Source: Rhodococcus qingshengii
Lineage (GTDB): Bacteria; Actinomycetota; Actinomycetes; Mycobacteriales; Mycobacteriaceae
Direction of reading: 5' to 3'
DNA: 64,000 bases
Assembly: GCF_021025955.1 (NCBI RefSeq)
Contig: NZ_JAJNCL010000006.1
Location: 62,001 to 126,000, forward strand
Shown here: positions 14,016-27,937 of the stretch, piece after piece
How positions within the stretch are numbered: the first letter of the stretch is position 1
How the letters are laid out: every line of letters begins with the position of its first letter
Notes under the pieces: generated by a model
Database searches by the model: none
What the model saw: only the letters and a program-made list of their open reading frames with translations
What the model was told of the DNA's origin: nothing
Made by a program: the position numbers and the translations under genes

Positions 14016-14939
14016 ATGCGCGTCGTGTTCGCCGGGACACCGGAACCGGCTGTTCCCTCCTTGCGTCGGCTCATCGAGTCGGCCAACCACGAAGTGGTCG
14101 CTGTCGTCACGCGTCCCGACGCCGTTGCCGGTCGAGGCCGAAAAGTCACCCGATCGCCGATCGGATTGCTCGCCGACGAGCACGGCATCCCGGTGCTGAC
14201 ACCGACCAAGGCGTCCGATCCCGACTTCGCGGCCGAACTCGCACGGCTCGAACCGGACTGCGCACCCGTTGTCGCCTACGGAAACCTGTTGCCGCAGAAC
14301 GTACTCGACATCCCGAAATTCGGTTGGGTCAATCTGCATTTCTCCCTGCTCCCCGCCTGGCGCGGTGCCGCGCCGGTGCAGGCCGCGATCAGTGCCGGTG
14401 ACGAGGTGACCGGAGCCAGCGCGTTTCGTTTGGAAGCCGGTATGGATACCGGCCCGGTGTACGGAGTGATGACCGAGCGAATTCGTGACACCGATACGGC
14501 AGGCGACCTGCTCGGACGTCTCGCGGAAAACGGCGCTGCCCTACTCGAATCAGTACTCGACGGACTCGAGGCCGGCGAGATCAACGCGGTTCCGCAGTCG
14601 GCAGACGGCGTCTCATACGCCCCCAAGGTGACGGTGGAGGCTGCCCGTGTGAAGTGGGAGTTGCCCGCGCGCACGATCGACCGTCACATCCGTGCCGTCA
14701 CCCCCGCGCCCGGCGCGTGGACGATGATCGGTGACCTGCGGGTCAAGGTCGGGCCGGTTACCGTCACGGACGAGACCCTGGCAACCGGTGAGATCTCGGT
14801 ACGCAAGGATGGTCTGTACATCGGTACCGCGACCACCGCGGTACGACTCGGGCAGGTTCAGCCCCCGGGCAAGAAATTGATGTCGGCAGGGGACTGGGCA
14901 CGCGGTGCCCGACTCGACGCGGAGGTACGAGCACAGTGA
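14016..14939 (+). CDS. fmt: Methionyl-tRNA formyltransferase
   Basis: Formylates initiator Met-tRNA with 10-formyl-tetrahydrofolate. 307 residues: Rossmann N-terminus [19 protein letters not shown], the loop AGRGRKV, the substrate region [14 protein letters not shown] with upstream NLHF, and the C-terminal OB-fold from about residue 205. The usual A-Y-G-G/A in the hinge reads [11 protein letters not shown] start with GGGAGAG upstream; its TGA overlaps the rsmB GTG by four bases. Confidence 0.96.
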   Translation: MRVVFAGTPEPAVPSLRRLIESANHEVVAVVTRPDAVAGRGRKVTRSPIGLLADEHGIPVLTPTKASDPDFAAELARLEPDCAPVVAYGNLLPQNVLDIPKFGWVNLHFSLLPAWRGAAPVQAAISAGDEVTGASAFRLEAGMDTGPVYGVMTERIRDTDTAGDLLGRLAENGAALLESVLDGLEAGEINAVPQSADGVSYAPKVTVEAARVKWELPARTIDRHIRAVTPAPGAWTMIGDLRVKVGPVTVTDETLATGEISVRKDGLYIGTATTAVRLGQVQPPGKKLMSAGDWARGARLDAEVRAQ

Positions 14940-16384
14940 CCGAATCACGACGACCGGCACGACGGACACAGGGTCCCGGAGCCAAGAACGCAGCCGGTGG
15001 AAAGAACACCAAGCCGAAGCAGGCCAAGCGACCGGATCCGGCCACCGCCGGGCTCGATCAACCGCGCCTGGCTGCGCGCGACGTACTTCGCGCGGTCCGT
15101 GAACGTGACGCGTACGCCAACCTGGTACTGCCAGGACTGCTTCGCGATCGCAAGCTCGACGCGCGCGACGCTGCGCTGGCAACCGAACTCGCGTACGGTG
15201 CCGCACGCGCTCAGGGTCTGTTGGACGCGGTCATCGCGCATGCAGCTGGTCGGCCGATCGAGGAGATCGACGGAACCCTGCTCGACGTTCTCCGTCTGGG
15301 CTCGTATCAACTGTTGCGGACCCGCGTTGCCCCGCACGCCGCTGTTGCCACCTCGGTCGACCTCGTTCGCGCCGAAAACGGTCAGGGCCGAGCAGGATTC
15401 GTCAACGCAGTCCTGCGTCGTGTCTCCGAACGCACTCAGGACGAGTGGGTCGAGCTGCTGGCCCCGAAGGACCCGATCGGCCGACTCGCCTTCGAGCACG
15501 CCCACCCTCTGTGGATCGCGCAGGTGTTTGCGGACTCGCTCGGCGCCGCAGCCGGAGAGCTCGAAGACGTCCTGATCGCCGACGACGCCCGCCCCGCCGT
15601 GCACCTCGTCGCCCGCCCAGGTGAGATCTCCGCCGAGGAGCTCGCGCTGGTGACCGGCGGCGAGATCGGGCCGTACTCGCCGTACGCCGTGCATCTCGAC
15701 GGCGGTGACCCCGGACAGCTCGAGGCGGTTCGCCAAGGCTTGGCGGGCGTGCAGGACGAGGGCAGTCAGCTGGTTGCCCGCGCCCTCAGCATTGCTCCTC
15801 TCGAAGGTGAAGACGCCGGCCGCTGGCTCGACCTCTGCGCAGGTCCAGGAGGTAAGGCGGCGCTTCTCGGCGCTCTTGCCGGTATCGAAGGCGGACGGCT
15901 CGACGCCGTCGAGCCCGTCGAACACCGTGCCGAGCTGATCCGCAAGACCACTCGCGAGCTTCCCGTGGACGTGCACGTGGCGGACGGCCGCGAATCCGGA
16001 CTAGAACCCGGATACGACCGCATCCTTGTCGACGCTCCCTGCACCGGCTTGGGCGCCCTGCGTCGGCGCCCGGAAGCTCGTTGGCGTCGCCAGCCGTCCG
16101 ATGTCGCGCCGCTCGTGAAGTTGCAGCGCGAATTGCTCGCCGCTGCAATCGAACTGGTACGCCCCGGCGGAGTGGTGCTGTACTCGACATGTTCGCCGCA
16201 CCTGTCGGAAACGCTGGCAGTCGTCGCCGACGCAGTGCGGCGTCACGGCGTCGTGGAACTCGACACTAAGCAATTGGTGCCCGGTGTTCCGGACGTCGGA
16301 GACGGGACTTCGGTTCAGTTGTGGCCACACCGGCACGGCACGGACGCGATGTTCATGGCCGCTTTGCGCAAGCCGCTGGCCTGA
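14936..16384 (+). CDS. rsmB: 16S rRNA (cytosine-C5)-methyltransferase, RsmB/Fmu type
   Basis: Methylates C967 (E. coli numbering) of 16S rRNA using S-adenosylmethionine. 482 residues: a basic, low-complexity N-terminal ~45 residues, a NusB-like RNA-binding domain (about 50-180), then the methyltransferase with [14 protein letters not shown], the [18 protein letters not shown] motif and the second catalytic cysteine in [10 protein letters not shown]. The GTG start overlaps fmt by four bases, fixing the coupling. A shorter start beyond the basic leader is possible. Confidence 0.95.
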   Translation: MTESRRPARRTQGPGAKNAAGGKNTKPKQAKRPDPATAGLDQPRLAARDVLRAVRERDAYANLVLPGLLRDRKLDARDAALATELAYGAARAQGLLDAVIAHAAGRPIEEIDGTLLDVLRLGSYQLLRTRVAPHAAVATSVDLVRAENGQGRAGFVNAVLRRVSERTQDEWVELLAPKDPIGRLAFEHAHPLWIAQVFADSLGAAAGELEDVLIADDARPAVHLVARPGEISAEELALVTGGEIGPYSPYAVHLDGGDPGQLEAVRQGLAGVQDEGSQLVARALSIAPLEGEDAGRWLDLCAGPGGKAALLGALAGIEGGRLDAVEPVEHRAELIRKTTRELPVDVHVADGRESGLEPGYDRILVDAPCTGLGALRRRPEARWRRQPSDVAPLVKLQRELLAAAIELVRPGGVVLYSTCSPHLSETLAVVADAVRRHGVVELDTKQLVPGVPDVGDGTSVQLWPHRHGTDAMFMAALRKPLA

Positions 16385-16424
16385 TCGGATGACTTCTGGG
16401 CATCGGTAGTCGTATGGTGCCTAC

Positions 16425-16772
16425 ATGGTTACGTGGGAACAGGTTGTAGTGCTGGGTTCGGCTCTTCCCTCCGTGGAGGAGTCGACCTCGTACAACACCC
16501 CGGCACTCAAGGTGGCAGGCAAGACTTTTGCGCGACTCCGCACCGAAGCGGAGGGCGCCTTGGTTTTGATGTGCGGTCTGGACGAGAAGGAAGCGCTACT
16601 CGCCAGTGGTGAGGCGCCTTTCTTCACGACAGATCACTATCACGGTCACGGCTCCATCCTCGTGCACCTCGAACTGATCGACGAGGTGCACTTGGCGGAG
16701 ATGCTCGAAGATGCGTGGCGGATCAAGGCACCCGCCAAGGTGCGCAAGCTGCGGAGTGTCGTGAAGAACTAA
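16425..16772 (+). CDS. MmcQ/YjbR-family protein
   Basis: 115 residues starting MVTWEQVVVLGSALPSVEES. The pattern (LPxVEEStSYNTPALKVAGKTFARL, KEALLASGEAPFFTTDHYHGHGSILVHLEL, quoted in pieces) is that of the YjbR/MmcQ double-wing fold, a small DNA-binding-like or substrate-binding-like fold whose function is not established. It lies 40 bases after rsmB and 64 bases before rpe, on the same strand. Confidence 0.85.
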   Translation: MVTWEQVVVLGSALPSVEESTSYNTPALKVAGKTFARLRTEAEGALVLMCGLDEKEALLASGEAPFFTTDHYHGHGSILVHLELIDEVHLAEMLEDAWRIKAPAKVRKLRSVVKN

Positions 16773-16836
16773 CCAGGTTGCACCTGCCCCGTGGTGCATG
16801 CACGGTCGGCAATGAAGCACAGCTAAACTCGGCGTC

Positions 16837-17520
16837 GTGGCTTCCCCGATGATTGCACCGTCCATTCTGTCCGCAGATTTTGCTCGACTCGCCGATGAAG
16901 CGACTGCCGTGTCCGGCTCCGACTGGCTTCACGTCGACGTGATGGACGCGCATTTTGTTCCCAATCTCACGCTCGGTCTGCCCGTCGTCGAGAGTCTGCT
17001 GAAGGCGACGGATATTCCGCTCGACTGCCACCTCATGATCGAGAATCCGGAGCGCTGGGCACCGCCGTACGCCGAGGCCGGCGCGTACAACGTCACGTTC
17101 CACGCCGAGGCCACCGACGATCCGCGTTCGGTTGCCCGCGACATTCGTGCGGCGGGCGCCAAGGCCGGGCTGAGCGTGAAGCCGGGAACCCCGATCGACG
17201 ACTACCTCGAAATTCTCAAGGACTTCGACACCCTTCTGATCATGAGCGTCGAACCCGGCTTCGGCGGCCAGTCCTTCATGCCGCAGGTGCTCGACAAGGC
17301 ACGCGCAATTCGCAAGCTCGTCGATTCGGGTGAGCTGACGCTGCTCGTCGAAATCGACGGCGGCATTAACGCTTCCACGATCGAGCAGGCAGCGGAAGCA
17401 GGTATCGACTGCTTCGTCGCCGGTTCGGCGGTGTACGGAGCCAGCGATCCCGGTGAGGCGGTGCGCAAGCTCCGTGCGCAGGCTGCCTCGGCGTCGCCGC
17501 ACCTGACGCTGTCGGTCTGA
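16837..17520 (+). CDS. rpe: Ribulose-phosphate 3-epimerase
   Basis: Interconverts ribulose 5-phosphate and xylulose 5-phosphate in the pentose phosphate pathway, supplying substrate context for riboflavin synthesis next door. 227 residues of a TIM barrel: [30 protein letters not shown] with the metal-binding His/Asp pair, [25 protein letters not shown] and the phosphate-binding [15 protein letters not shown] start; the ribD ATG follows after eight bases. Confidence 0.96.
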   Translation: MASPMIAPSILSADFARLADEATAVSGSDWLHVDVMDAHFVPNLTLGLPVVESLLKATDIPLDCHLMIENPERWAPPYAEAGAYNVTFHAEATDDPRSVARDIRAAGAKAGLSVKPGTPIDDYLEILKDFDTLLIMSVEPGFGGQSFMPQVLDKARAIRKLVDSGELTLLVEIDGGINASTIEQAAEAGIDCFVAGSAVYGASDPGEAVRKLRAQAASASPHLTLSV

Positions 17521-17528
17521 GCCGCTCG

Positions 17529-18581
17529 ATGGCAAAGGGTGGACAGGCGTCGACGGCTGATCTCGACGCCGCGATGCAGATCGCGCTGGCCGCAGCTGAT
17601 TCCGCGCGCGGATTCACCAGCCCCAACCCGCCCGTCGGCGCGGTCATCCTGGCGGCCGACGGCACCATCGCGGGCGTCGGTATGACGCAACCGCCTGGCG
17701 GACCGCACGCGGAGGTCGTGGCTCTCGACGAGGCCGGCGATGCAGCGCGTGGTGGTACGGCAGTGGTGACACTGGAACCGTGCAATCACCAGGGACGAAC
17801 CGGACCCTGCTCACAGGCGTTGATCGACGCCGGAGTCTCGGCAGTTGTGTACGCAGTCGGTGATCCCAATCCGGAAGCCTCAGGCGGCGCAGCGACGCTC
17901 ATGCGAGCCGGCATCAGCGTCACGGCCGGACTGCGAGCACCCGAGGTGGAAGCTGGTCCACTGCGATCCTGGCTGCACAAACAGCGCACCGGTCGCCCGC
18001 ACATCACGTGGAAGTACGCAGCCAGCCTGGACGGACGCAGCGCCGCCGAGGACGGAACGAGTCAGTGGATCACCGGTCCGCAGGCGAGAGCGCGCGTGCA
18101 TGCGCAGCGGGCACAGATCGACGCAATTGTGGTCGGCACCGGCACCGTGTTCGCCGACGATCCGTGGCTGACGGCGCGTCAGCCCACGGGTGAGCTCGCG
18201 GGGCACCAGCCCGTGCGCGTCGTCGTCGGAAAGCGTGAAATACCTTCGACTGCAAGCGTTCTCGATGAAACCGCGCCGACTCTGGTGCTCAACACCGATA
18301 ACATCGACGAAGTGGTCGAGGCGTTGGGGGAGTACACAGACGTACTGCTCGAGGGTGGGCCACGTCTGGCCGGAGCATTCCTCGCCGCCGGATATGTCGA
18401 CGTCATCGAGGCGTACATCGCGCCGATACTTCTCGGCGCGGGCGCTTCCGCGCTCGTCGATGCCGGAGTGCACACCATTACCGACGCCCACCGATTCCGT
18501 TTGGAGTCCGCGGTAACGATCGGCCCCGATATTTTGTTGAGTCTGGTTCCGGAGAGTTCTGCTCCGGGGAACGAGGAGTAG
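17529..18581 (+). CDS. ribD: Bifunctional diaminohydroxyphosphoribosylaminopyrimidine deaminase / reductase
   Basis: Second and third steps of riboflavin synthesis. 350 residues: the N-terminal deaminase (about 10-150) has the zinc motif HAEVVALDEAG and PCNHQGRTGPCSQALIDAG; the C-terminal reductase starts ITWKYAASLDGRSA near residue 158 and contains the LEGGPRLAGAFLAAGYVD motif. ATG start eight bases after rpe. No FMN riboswitch is visible before it because the gene is packed against rpe. Confidence 0.96.
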   Translation: MAKGGQASTADLDAAMQIALAAADSARGFTSPNPPVGAVILAADGTIAGVGMTQPPGGPHAEVVALDEAGDAARGGTAVVTLEPCNHQGRTGPCSQALIDAGVSAVVYAVGDPNPEASGGAATLMRAGISVTAGLRAPEVEAGPLRSWLHKQRTGRPHITWKYAASLDGRSAAEDGTSQWITGPQARARVHAQRAQIDAIVVGTGTVFADDPWLTARQPTGELAGHQPVRVVVGKREIPSTASVLDETAPTLVLNTDNIDEVVEALGEYTDVLLEGGPRLAGAFLAAGYVDVIEAYIAPILLGAGASALVDAGVHTITDAHRFRLESAVTIGPDILLSLVPESSAPGNEE

Positions 18582-18586
18582 GGCGC

Positions 18587-19195
18587 GTGTTCACAGGAAT
18601 TGTGGAAGAACTCGGCGAAATTGTTGCCAAGGAAGAACTGGTCGATGCTGCACGGTTCACAGTGCGCGGGCCACTGGTCACCTCCGACGCCGGTCACGGT
18701 GATTCGATCGCGGTCAACGGTGTGTGCTTGACGGTCGTCGACGTGCTCGCAGACGGTTCGTTCACCGCAGACGTCATGCAGGAAACGCTGAACCGCTCGA
18801 GCCTGGCGAAGTTGGACGTCGGCTCTCGCGTCAACCTCGAGCGTGCCGCGGCGCTGAACAGCCGACTCGGCGGTCACCTGGTTCAAGGGCACGTCGACGG
18901 AACGGGCCATGTCATCTCCCGCTCGCCTTCCGAGAACTGGGAGGTAGTGCGGATCGCACTGCCGGACTCCATTTCCCGTTACGTCGTGGAGAAGGGTTCG
19001 ATCACCGTCGACGGTGTCTCGCTGACGGTCTCCGCGCTGGGCGGCGACCGTGGGTTCGAGTACTTCGAGATCTCACTGATCCCCACGACGTTGGAGTTGA
19101 CGACGCTCGGTACCGCGGTGGTCGGCACTCCGGTGAACCTCGAGGTGGACGTGATCGCGAAGTACGTCGAGCGACTTCACTCTGCCGGTCGGTAG
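18587..19195 (+). CDS. ribE: Riboflavin synthase alpha subunit
   Basis: Dismutates two 6,7-dimethyl-8-ribityllumazine molecules to riboflavin. 202 residues with the internal duplication of the family: MFTGIVEELGEI and VNGVCLTVVDV in repeat one, LVQGHVDGTGHV and VDGVSLTVSALG in repeat two. GTG start five bases after ribD, so co-transcribed. In M. tuberculosis the lprG-P55 pair lies, as I recall, between these two genes; here it is absent. Confidence 0.96.
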   Translation: MFTGIVEELGEIVAKEELVDAARFTVRGPLVTSDAGHGDSIAVNGVCLTVVDVLADGSFTADVMQETLNRSSLAKLDVGSRVNLERAAALNSRLGGHLVQGHVDGTGHVISRSPSENWEVVRIALPDSISRYVVEKGSITVDGVSLTVSALGGDRGFEYFEISLIPTTLELTTLGTAVVGTPVNLEVDVIAKYVERLHSAGR

Positions 19196-19236
19196 GACCA
19201 GGCTGATCGGACCCGTCCGATTGGTCGTAGGGTTGT

Positions 19237-19259
19237 GAGTGCATCCGTCGGATGCACTC
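19237..19259 (+). terminator. Perfect 10-pair hairpin between ribE and ribBA
   Basis: GAGTGCATCC (19237-19246), loop GTC, GGATGCACTC (19250-19259), followed by the T-rich but impure CGTTGTATT. It lies 47 bases before the ribBA start. It could terminate ribDE transcripts, attenuate, or bind a regulator. No RFN/FMN riboswitch pattern is seen here. Confidence 0.5.
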
Positions 19260-19305
19260 GTTGTATTCGATGATGTGAAAAGTCAAGACTTTGGAGTGCG
19301 AGCAC

Positions 19306-21544
<2,239 letters not shown>

Positions 21545-21618
21545 CGTCTTCCGGCCGGTTCGGTGCCCGCATCCTGCGCGTTTCCGAGTCGGTCGGTGGC
21601 GGCGACTAACCTGAAACC

Positions 21619-23811
21619 GTGCCGGATCCCTCGACTTACCGCCCCGCTACCGGAACCATTCCGGCCGCGCCGGGCGTCTACAAATTTCGTGATCCGCATG
21701 GTCGGGTCATCTACGTCGGTAAGGCGAAAAGCCTCCGTTCACGTTTGAACTCGTACTTCGCGGACGTCACGACACTTCATCCCCGTACGCGGCAGATGGT
21801 GACCACTGCCGGCAGCGTGGAGTGGACCGTCGTCAGTACCGAAGTCGAAGCGCTTCAGCTCGAGTACAACTGGATCAAGGAATTCGATCCGCGGTTCAAC
21901 GTGCGGTACCGCGACGACAAGACGTATCCGGTTCTGGCTGTGACGCTCAACGAAGAGTTCCCGCGGTTGTTCGTCTACCGTGGTCCGCGGCGCAAGGGCG
22001 TCCGGTACTTCGGTCCCTACTCCCATGCCTGGGCGATCCGCGAAACTCTCGATCTGCTGCTACGAGTGTTTCCCGCACGGACGTGCTCGTCCGGAGTCTT
22101 CAAACGGCACAACCAGATCGGCCGTCCGTGTCTGCTCGGCTACATCGACAAGTGCTCGGCGCCCTGCGTCGGCCGCGTCAGTTCCATGGAGCATCGACAG
22201 ATCGTCGAAGATTTCTGCGACTTCCTCGCCGGCCGCACCGACAAGCTGGTCAAAGACCTCGAAAAGCGCATGCAGCAGGCTTCCGAGGATCTCGACTTCG
22301 AGACCGCAGCTCGTCTGCGTGACGACATCGGAGCCTTGCGGAAGGCACTCGAGAAGCAGGCAGTGGTGCTCGGTGACGGCACCGACGCCGATCTCGTCGC
22401 CTTTGCCACCGATGATCTCGAGGCCGCGGTCCAGGTGTTCCACGTGCGCGGCGGACGTGTGCGCGGTCAGCGTGGATGGGTCGTGGAGAAGGCAGGCGAC
22501 GCCATCGACTGGGCTGCGCTCGACGCCGAGTCGGACCTGCCGATTCTGGTCGAACAGTTCCTCACGCAGTTCTACGGAGAGCAGGCGGCCCTCGACCCGG
22601 GAGCGGGCTCCGGGGCCGGGATCAGCGCCGTACCCAAGGAAGTTCTCGTGCCGGTACTGCCGGCCAATGCGACCGAGATCCAGGCGTGGTTGAGCGAGCT
22701 CCGGGGATCGCAAGTGCAACTGCGGGTTCCGCAACGCGGCGACAAGAAGGACCTCGCCGAAACAGTCCAGCGAAATGCGAAAGAGGCTCTGGCGCAGCAC
22801 AAGCTGAAGCGTGCCGGGGATTTCACTTCACGATCTGCGGCGCTGCAGGGCATCCAGGAAGCGCTGGACCTGGATTCGGCTCCGCTACGAATCGAATGTA
22901 TCGACATCAGTCACGTCCAGGGTACCGACGTCGTGGCGTCACTGGTCGTGTTCGAGGACGGGCTCCCGCGCAAGTCGGACTACCGGCACTACGCGATCAA
23001 GGAAGCTGCCGGCGACGGTCATTCCGACGACGTGGCGAGTATCGCCGAGATCACCCGCCGGCGGTTCCTGCGCCACAACCGCGACCTGGGCGTTCTAGCG
23101 GCCTCGGCGGCGACCATGGACGCGGACGGCGGAGATCTCGCTCCCGAAGCGGCGATCGACCCGGCCACCGGTCGGCCTCGGCGCTTCGCCTATCCACCCA
23201 ATCTGTTCGTCGTGGACGGCGGCGCCCCTCAGGTCACGGCGGCAGCTGCGGTCCTCGACGAGCTGGGTGTCACCGACGTCGCGGTGGTCGGGTTGGCCAA
23301 ACGCCTCGAAGAGGTATGGGTGCCGGGCGAGGAAGATCCGGTGATCCTTCCCCGAACGAGCGAGTCGCTGTACCTACTGCAGCGTATCCGCGACGAAGCT
23401 CACCGCTTCGCGATCACGTTCCATCGCAGCAAGCGCTCAAGGCGCATGACGGCTTCGGCGTTGGACTCGGTCAAGGGGCTCGGTGAAACTCGTCGTACCG
23501 CTCTCGTGGCTCACTTCGGTTCCGTGGCGAAGCTGAAAACGGCAACGGTCGAGGAGATCATGCAGGTCCCTGGTATCGGTGAGACCACCGCCACAGCAGT
23601 TCTGGCCGCACTGGGAACGGATTCGGCGGCGGCCGATGCGGGTGCTGAAGCTCGCGCGCTGCCCGCCGCGGTAGGGGATGATGAGCTGGACACGGAATCC
23701 GAATCGCCTGTTACGTTTGCTGACGCGCCCAGCGCTGAATCCGGTAGCGGTGACGAGGGCTCCGAGTCGCGAGAATTGTCCATGCCGACGACGGGGCCGA
23801 GTGCACAGTGA
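21619..23811 (+). CDS. uvrC: Excinuclease ABC subunit C
   Basis: Makes the dual incisions in nucleotide excision repair with UvrA and UvrB. 730 residues: GIY-YIG nuclease at the N-terminus ([19 protein letters not shown]), a cysteine-containing linker, the UVR motif binding UvrB ([17 protein letters not shown], about 215), the RNase H-like 5' nuclease ([24 protein letters not shown] in part; [13 protein letters not shown]), and tandem HhH near residues 620-670. A ~60-residue acidic, Ser/Glu-rich tail follows. GTG start; its stop overlaps rapZ by four bases. Confidence 0.96.
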   Translation: MPDPSTYRPATGTIPAAPGVYKFRDPHGRVIYVGKAKSLRSRLNSYFADVTTLHPRTRQMVTTAGSVEWTVVSTEVEALQLEYNWIKEFDPRFNVRYRDDKTYPVLAVTLNEEFPRLFVYRGPRRKGVRYFGPYSHAWAIRETLDLLLRVFPARTCSSGVFKRHNQIGRPCLLGYIDKCSAPCVGRVSSMEHRQIVEDFCDFLAGRTDKLVKDLEKRMQQASEDLDFETAARLRDDIGALRKALEKQAVVLGDGTDADLVAFATDDLEAAVQVFHVRGGRVRGQRGWVVEKAGDAIDWAALDAESDLPILVEQFLTQFYGEQAALDPGAGSGAGISAVPKEVLVPVLPANATEIQAWLSELRGSQVQLRVPQRGDKKDLAETVQRNAKEALAQHKLKRAGDFTSRSAALQGIQEALDLDSAPLRIECIDISHVQGTDVVASLVVFEDGLPRKSDYRHYAIKEAAGDGHSDDVASIAEITRRRFLRHNRDLGVLAASAATMDADGGDLAPEAAIDPATGRPRRFAYPPNLFVVDGGAPQVTAAAAVLDELGVTDVAVVGLAKRLEEVWVPGEEDPVILPRTSESLYLLQRIRDEAHRFAITFHRSKRSRRMTASALDSVKGLGETRRTALVAHFGSVAKLKTATVEEIMQVPGIGETTATAVLAALGTDSAAADAGAEARALPAAVGDDELDTESESPVTFADAPSAESGSGDEGSESRELSMPTTGPSAQ

Positions 23812-24707
23812 CTACCGACAGCGCCAAAGACAGTCGAACCATGGATTTCCTGCTGGTGACGGGATTGTCCGGAGCAGGTTTGAGTACCGCGGCCAAGGTG
23901 CTCGAAGACCTCGGCTGGTATGTCGCGGACAATTTGCCACCTGAGCTGATTTCCCGGATGGTCGGTCTGAGTTTGACCTCCGATCCGCCGGTCGATCGTC
24001 TCGCCGTCGTGATCGACGTGCGGAGTCGACTCTTCACCGGAGACCTCGGTTGGGTGCTCACCGAACTCGAGGCGGAACCGATCCACACTCGGGTGCTCTA
24101 CCTCGAAGCATCGGACGACGTGTTGATCCGGCGGTTCGAACAGGTGCGCCGCAGCCATCCCTTGCAGAACGACGGCATCGACGGCACGTTGTCCGAGGGG
24201 ATCGCAGCCGAGCGTCGGCAGTTGGCAGTGGTAAAGGCGGCCGCCGATCTGGTCATCGACACGTCGGCGTTGAAGGCTCATCAGCTGCGTCAGAAGATCG
24301 AAACGGCGTTCGGGAACGATGCCAACCGCACGATGAAGGTGACGGTTCAGTCGTTCGGATTCAAGTACGGCCTGCCGATGGATGCCGATCTCGTCTGTGA
24401 CGTTCGATTCCTGCCGAATCCCCACTGGATCCCCGAACTTCGTCCGCACACCGGTCAAGATGCCGACGTCCGCGACTACGTGCTGTCCCGAGAGGGTGCC
24501 GAGGACTATCTCGACACCTACCGTCATCTGGTGGATTTGACGATCGCTGGATACCGACGAGAAGGAAAGCGCTACATGACAATTGCGGTCGGGTGCACCG
24601 GCGGTAAGCACCGCAGCGTGGCCATGTCCGAAGCTCTCGCGAGGCGTTTGGGTTCCGAGGAAGACATCTCGGTCAGCATCGTGCACCGGGATCTGGGGCG
24701 CGAATGA
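23808..24707 (+). CDS. rapZ: RapZ/YvcJ-family nucleotide-binding protein with altered P-loop
   Basis: 299 residues. Family members bind nucleotides and regulate small RNA decay or cell-wall precursor synthesis in other bacteria; the actinobacterial role is unclear. The N-terminal P-loop reads [19 protein letters not shown], with Leu25 where Lys (or Arg in mycobacteria) is expected. The Walker B-like [16 protein letters not shown], and the C-terminal [17 protein letters not shown] and [11 protein letters not shown] motifs are intact. GTG start in uvrC's stop; its stop overlaps yvcK by four bases. The triplet rapZ-yvcK-whiA is conserved. Confidence 0.93.
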   Translation: MTTDSAKDSRTMDFLLVTGLSGAGLSTAAKVLEDLGWYVADNLPPELISRMVGLSLTSDPPVDRLAVVIDVRSRLFTGDLGWVLTELEAEPIHTRVLYLEASDDVLIRRFEQVRRSHPLQNDGIDGTLSEGIAAERRQLAVVKAAADLVIDTSALKAHQLRQKIETAFGNDANRTMKVTVQSFGFKYGLPMDADLVCDVRFLPNPHWIPELRPHTGQDADVRDYVLSREGAEDYLDTYRHLVDLTIAGYRREGKRYMTIAVGCTGGKHRSVAMSEALARRLGSEEDISVSIVHRDLGRE

Positions 24708-25768
24708 GCGAACCGAGACAGCACTCGCCGGATGCGCTCAAGGGGCCGGCCATCGTCGCTCTGGGCGGCGGGCACGGATTGTTCGCCACCCTCCAAGCCG
24801 TCAGACGCCTGACGGTGGACGTCACCGCGGTGGTCACGGTCGCCGACGACGGTGGTTCGTCGGGCCGGCTGCGCGCCGAGCTCGGCGTCATCCCGCCCGG
24901 CGACCTACGGATGGCGCTGGCGGCTCTGGCGTCCGACGAACCCGACATCGTCGACTGGACGCGGACCATCCAGCATCGCTTCGGCGGTGTCGGCGCGCTC
25001 GCCGGGCACTCGGTGGGCAATCTCATCCTGGCCGGCCTCACCGAGGTACTCGGCGATCCAGTGGTCGCGCTCGACGAGATGGCGCGACTGCTGCGAATCC
25101 GTGGCCGTGTGCTGCCGATGTCGCCGATCGCGCTCGAGATCGAAGCCGACGTTCAAGGACTCGAAGAGGACCCCCGCGTCAGCCGCTGCATTCGTGGTCA
25201 GGTTGCCGTCGCGACGACGCCGGGCAAGGTCCGGCGCGTGAGACTGCTCCCGTCCAATCCCCCCGCGTGCCCCGACGCCGTGTCCGCGATCGATCGTGCC
25301 GATCTTGTGGTCCTCGGCCCGGGTTCGTGGTTCTCGAGCGTGATCCCGCATGTCCTGGTACCCGAACTCGTCGAATCACTCTCGTCGACGAAGGCTCGAA
25401 AGGTGCTGGTGCTCAATCTCGCACCCGAGCCGGGGGAGACCGCCGGATTCTCCGCAGAGCGTCACCTGCACGTACTCTCCCAACACGTGCCCGATTTCCG
25501 GGTCGACTACGTGGTGGTCGACTCGGCGTCGGTACCTGCCGGGCGCGAACGTGAACATCTGCAGCGTGCGGCGGACCAATTTTCGGCCGAAGTGAGGTAC
25601 GCGGATGTCGCGGACACCTCACCGGGCGCAGCGCATGTACACGATCCGGCAAAACTGGCCGACGTGTTGGCCGAACTGTCGAGCAGTGCGGCAGTGGGGG
25701 ATTCGACACAGCCTTCCCGGCAAGAACAGTATTCCGAAGAACAGAGGGAGAACGCTTCGTGGCAATGA
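24704..25768 (+). CDS. yvcK: YvcK/CofD-family gluconeogenesis and cell-shape factor
   Basis: 354 residues. The family binds UDP-GlcNAc and, in mycobacteria and Bacillus, affects growth on gluconeogenic carbon and peptidoglycan synthesis. Motifs: [59 protein letters not shown], and [21 protein letters not shown] variable ~30-residue Ser/Gln/Glu tail ends in an overlap with whiA. ATG start overlapping rapZ by four bases. Confidence 0.95.
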   Translation: MSEPRQHSPDALKGPAIVALGGGHGLFATLQAVRRLTVDVTAVVTVADDGGSSGRLRAELGVIPPGDLRMALAALASDEPDIVDWTRTIQHRFGGVGALAGHSVGNLILAGLTEVLGDPVVALDEMARLLRIRGRVLPMSPIALEIEADVQGLEEDPRVSRCIRGQVAVATTPGKVRRVRLLPSNPPACPDAVSAIDRADLVVLGPGSWFSSVIPHVLVPELVESLSSTKARKVLVLNLAPEPGETAGFSAERHLHVLSQHVPDFRVDYVVVDSASVPAGREREHLQRAADQFSAEVRYADVADTSPGAAHVHDPAKLADVLAELSSSAAVGDSTQPSRQEQYSEEQRENASWQ

Positions 25769-26742
25769 CAGCGGAGGTCAAGGACGAACTGAGCCGGTTA
25801 GTGGTGACTCAGGTCAGCTGCCGCAAGGCAGAGGTCTCCGCGTTACTGCGCTTTGCCGGTGGACTCCACATAGTCGGTGGCCGGGTGGTCGTCGAAGCGG
25901 AGGTGGATCTGGGCTCCACGGCGCGACGTCTGCGCCGGGAGATCTTCGACCTATTCACCTACTCCGCCGACGTTCACGTACTCAGTGCAGGCGGACTTCG
26001 TAAGTCCGCTCGCTACATCGTGCGTGTGGCGAAGGAAGGTGAGGCGCTCGCCCGCCAGACGGGACTACTCGATCTTCGCGGACGCCCGGTTCGCGGCTTA
26101 CCTGCGCAGGTGGTCGGCGGAAGTGTCGGCGACGCCGAAGCAGCGTGGCGCGGAGCGTTCCTCGCACACGGTTCCCTGACCGAACCCGGCCGTTCGTCGG
26201 CGCTCGAAGTCAGCTGCCCGGGCCCGGAAGCCGCACTGGCATTGGTCGGAGCTGCGCGGCGTCTCGGCATCTCGGCGAAGGCACGTGAGGTGCGCGGAAC
26301 GGACCGTGTGGTGATCCGCGACGGCGAGGCCATCGGCGATCTCCTGACCCGAATGGGAGCCCAGGACACGCGTCTGGTGTGGGAAGAGCGACGGATGCGA
26401 CGCGAGGTCCGCGCCACCGCCAATCGTCTCGCCAATTTCGACGACGCCAACCTACGACGCTCTGCTCGCGCTGCCGTCGCCGCTGCTGCACGCGTCGAGC
26501 GTGCGTTGGAGATCCTCGGCGAGGACGTGCCCGATCACCTCGCCGCGGCGGGCGCACTGCGCGTCGAGCATCGGCAGGCGTCCCTCGAAGAACTGGGCCA
26601 GTTGGCGGACCCGCCGATGACCAAGGACGCCGTTGCCGGACGTATCCGTCGCCTGCTGTCCATGGCTGATCGCAAGGCAAAGGAAACGGGCATACCCGAC
26701 ACCGAATCGGCAGTGAATGCGGAGCTACTCGAAGAGGGGTGA
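25759..26742 (+). CDS. whiA: Sporulation/cell division regulator WhiA
   Basis: 327 residues. N-terminal LAGLIDADG-like domain (about 1-210, [12 protein letters not shown] to [10 protein letters not shown]) and C-terminal helix-turn-helix ([25 protein letters not shown]). WhiA activates division genes with WhiB in Streptomyces; in non-sporulating mycolate bacteria it is thought to keep a division role. GTG 25759 gives MAMTAEV as in mycobacteria and has GAGGGAG nine bases upstream; ATG 25765 is the alternative. It overlaps yvcK by ten (or four) bases. Confidence 0.95.
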   Translation: MAMTAEVKDELSRLVVTQVSCRKAEVSALLRFAGGLHIVGGRVVVEAEVDLGSTARRLRREIFDLFTYSADVHVLSAGGLRKSARYIVRVAKEGEALARQTGLLDLRGRPVRGLPAQVVGGSVGDAEAAWRGAFLAHGSLTEPGRSSALEVSCPGPEAALALVGAARRLGISAKAREVRGTDRVVIRDGEAIGDLLTRMGAQDTRLVWEERRMRREVRATANRLANFDDANLRRSARAAVAAAARVERALEILGEDVPDHLAAAGALRVEHRQASLEELGQLADPPMTKDAVAGRIRRLLSMADRKAKETGIPDTESAVNAELLEEG

Positions 26743-26798
26743 CCTGCCCTCCGTCAGGGTGGGCTGCGCACGTTCGGGCCACGCGCATTAGGGTATGA

Positions 26799-27920
<1,122 letters not shown>

Positions 27921-27937
27921 GCGGAGTTTCGATAACA

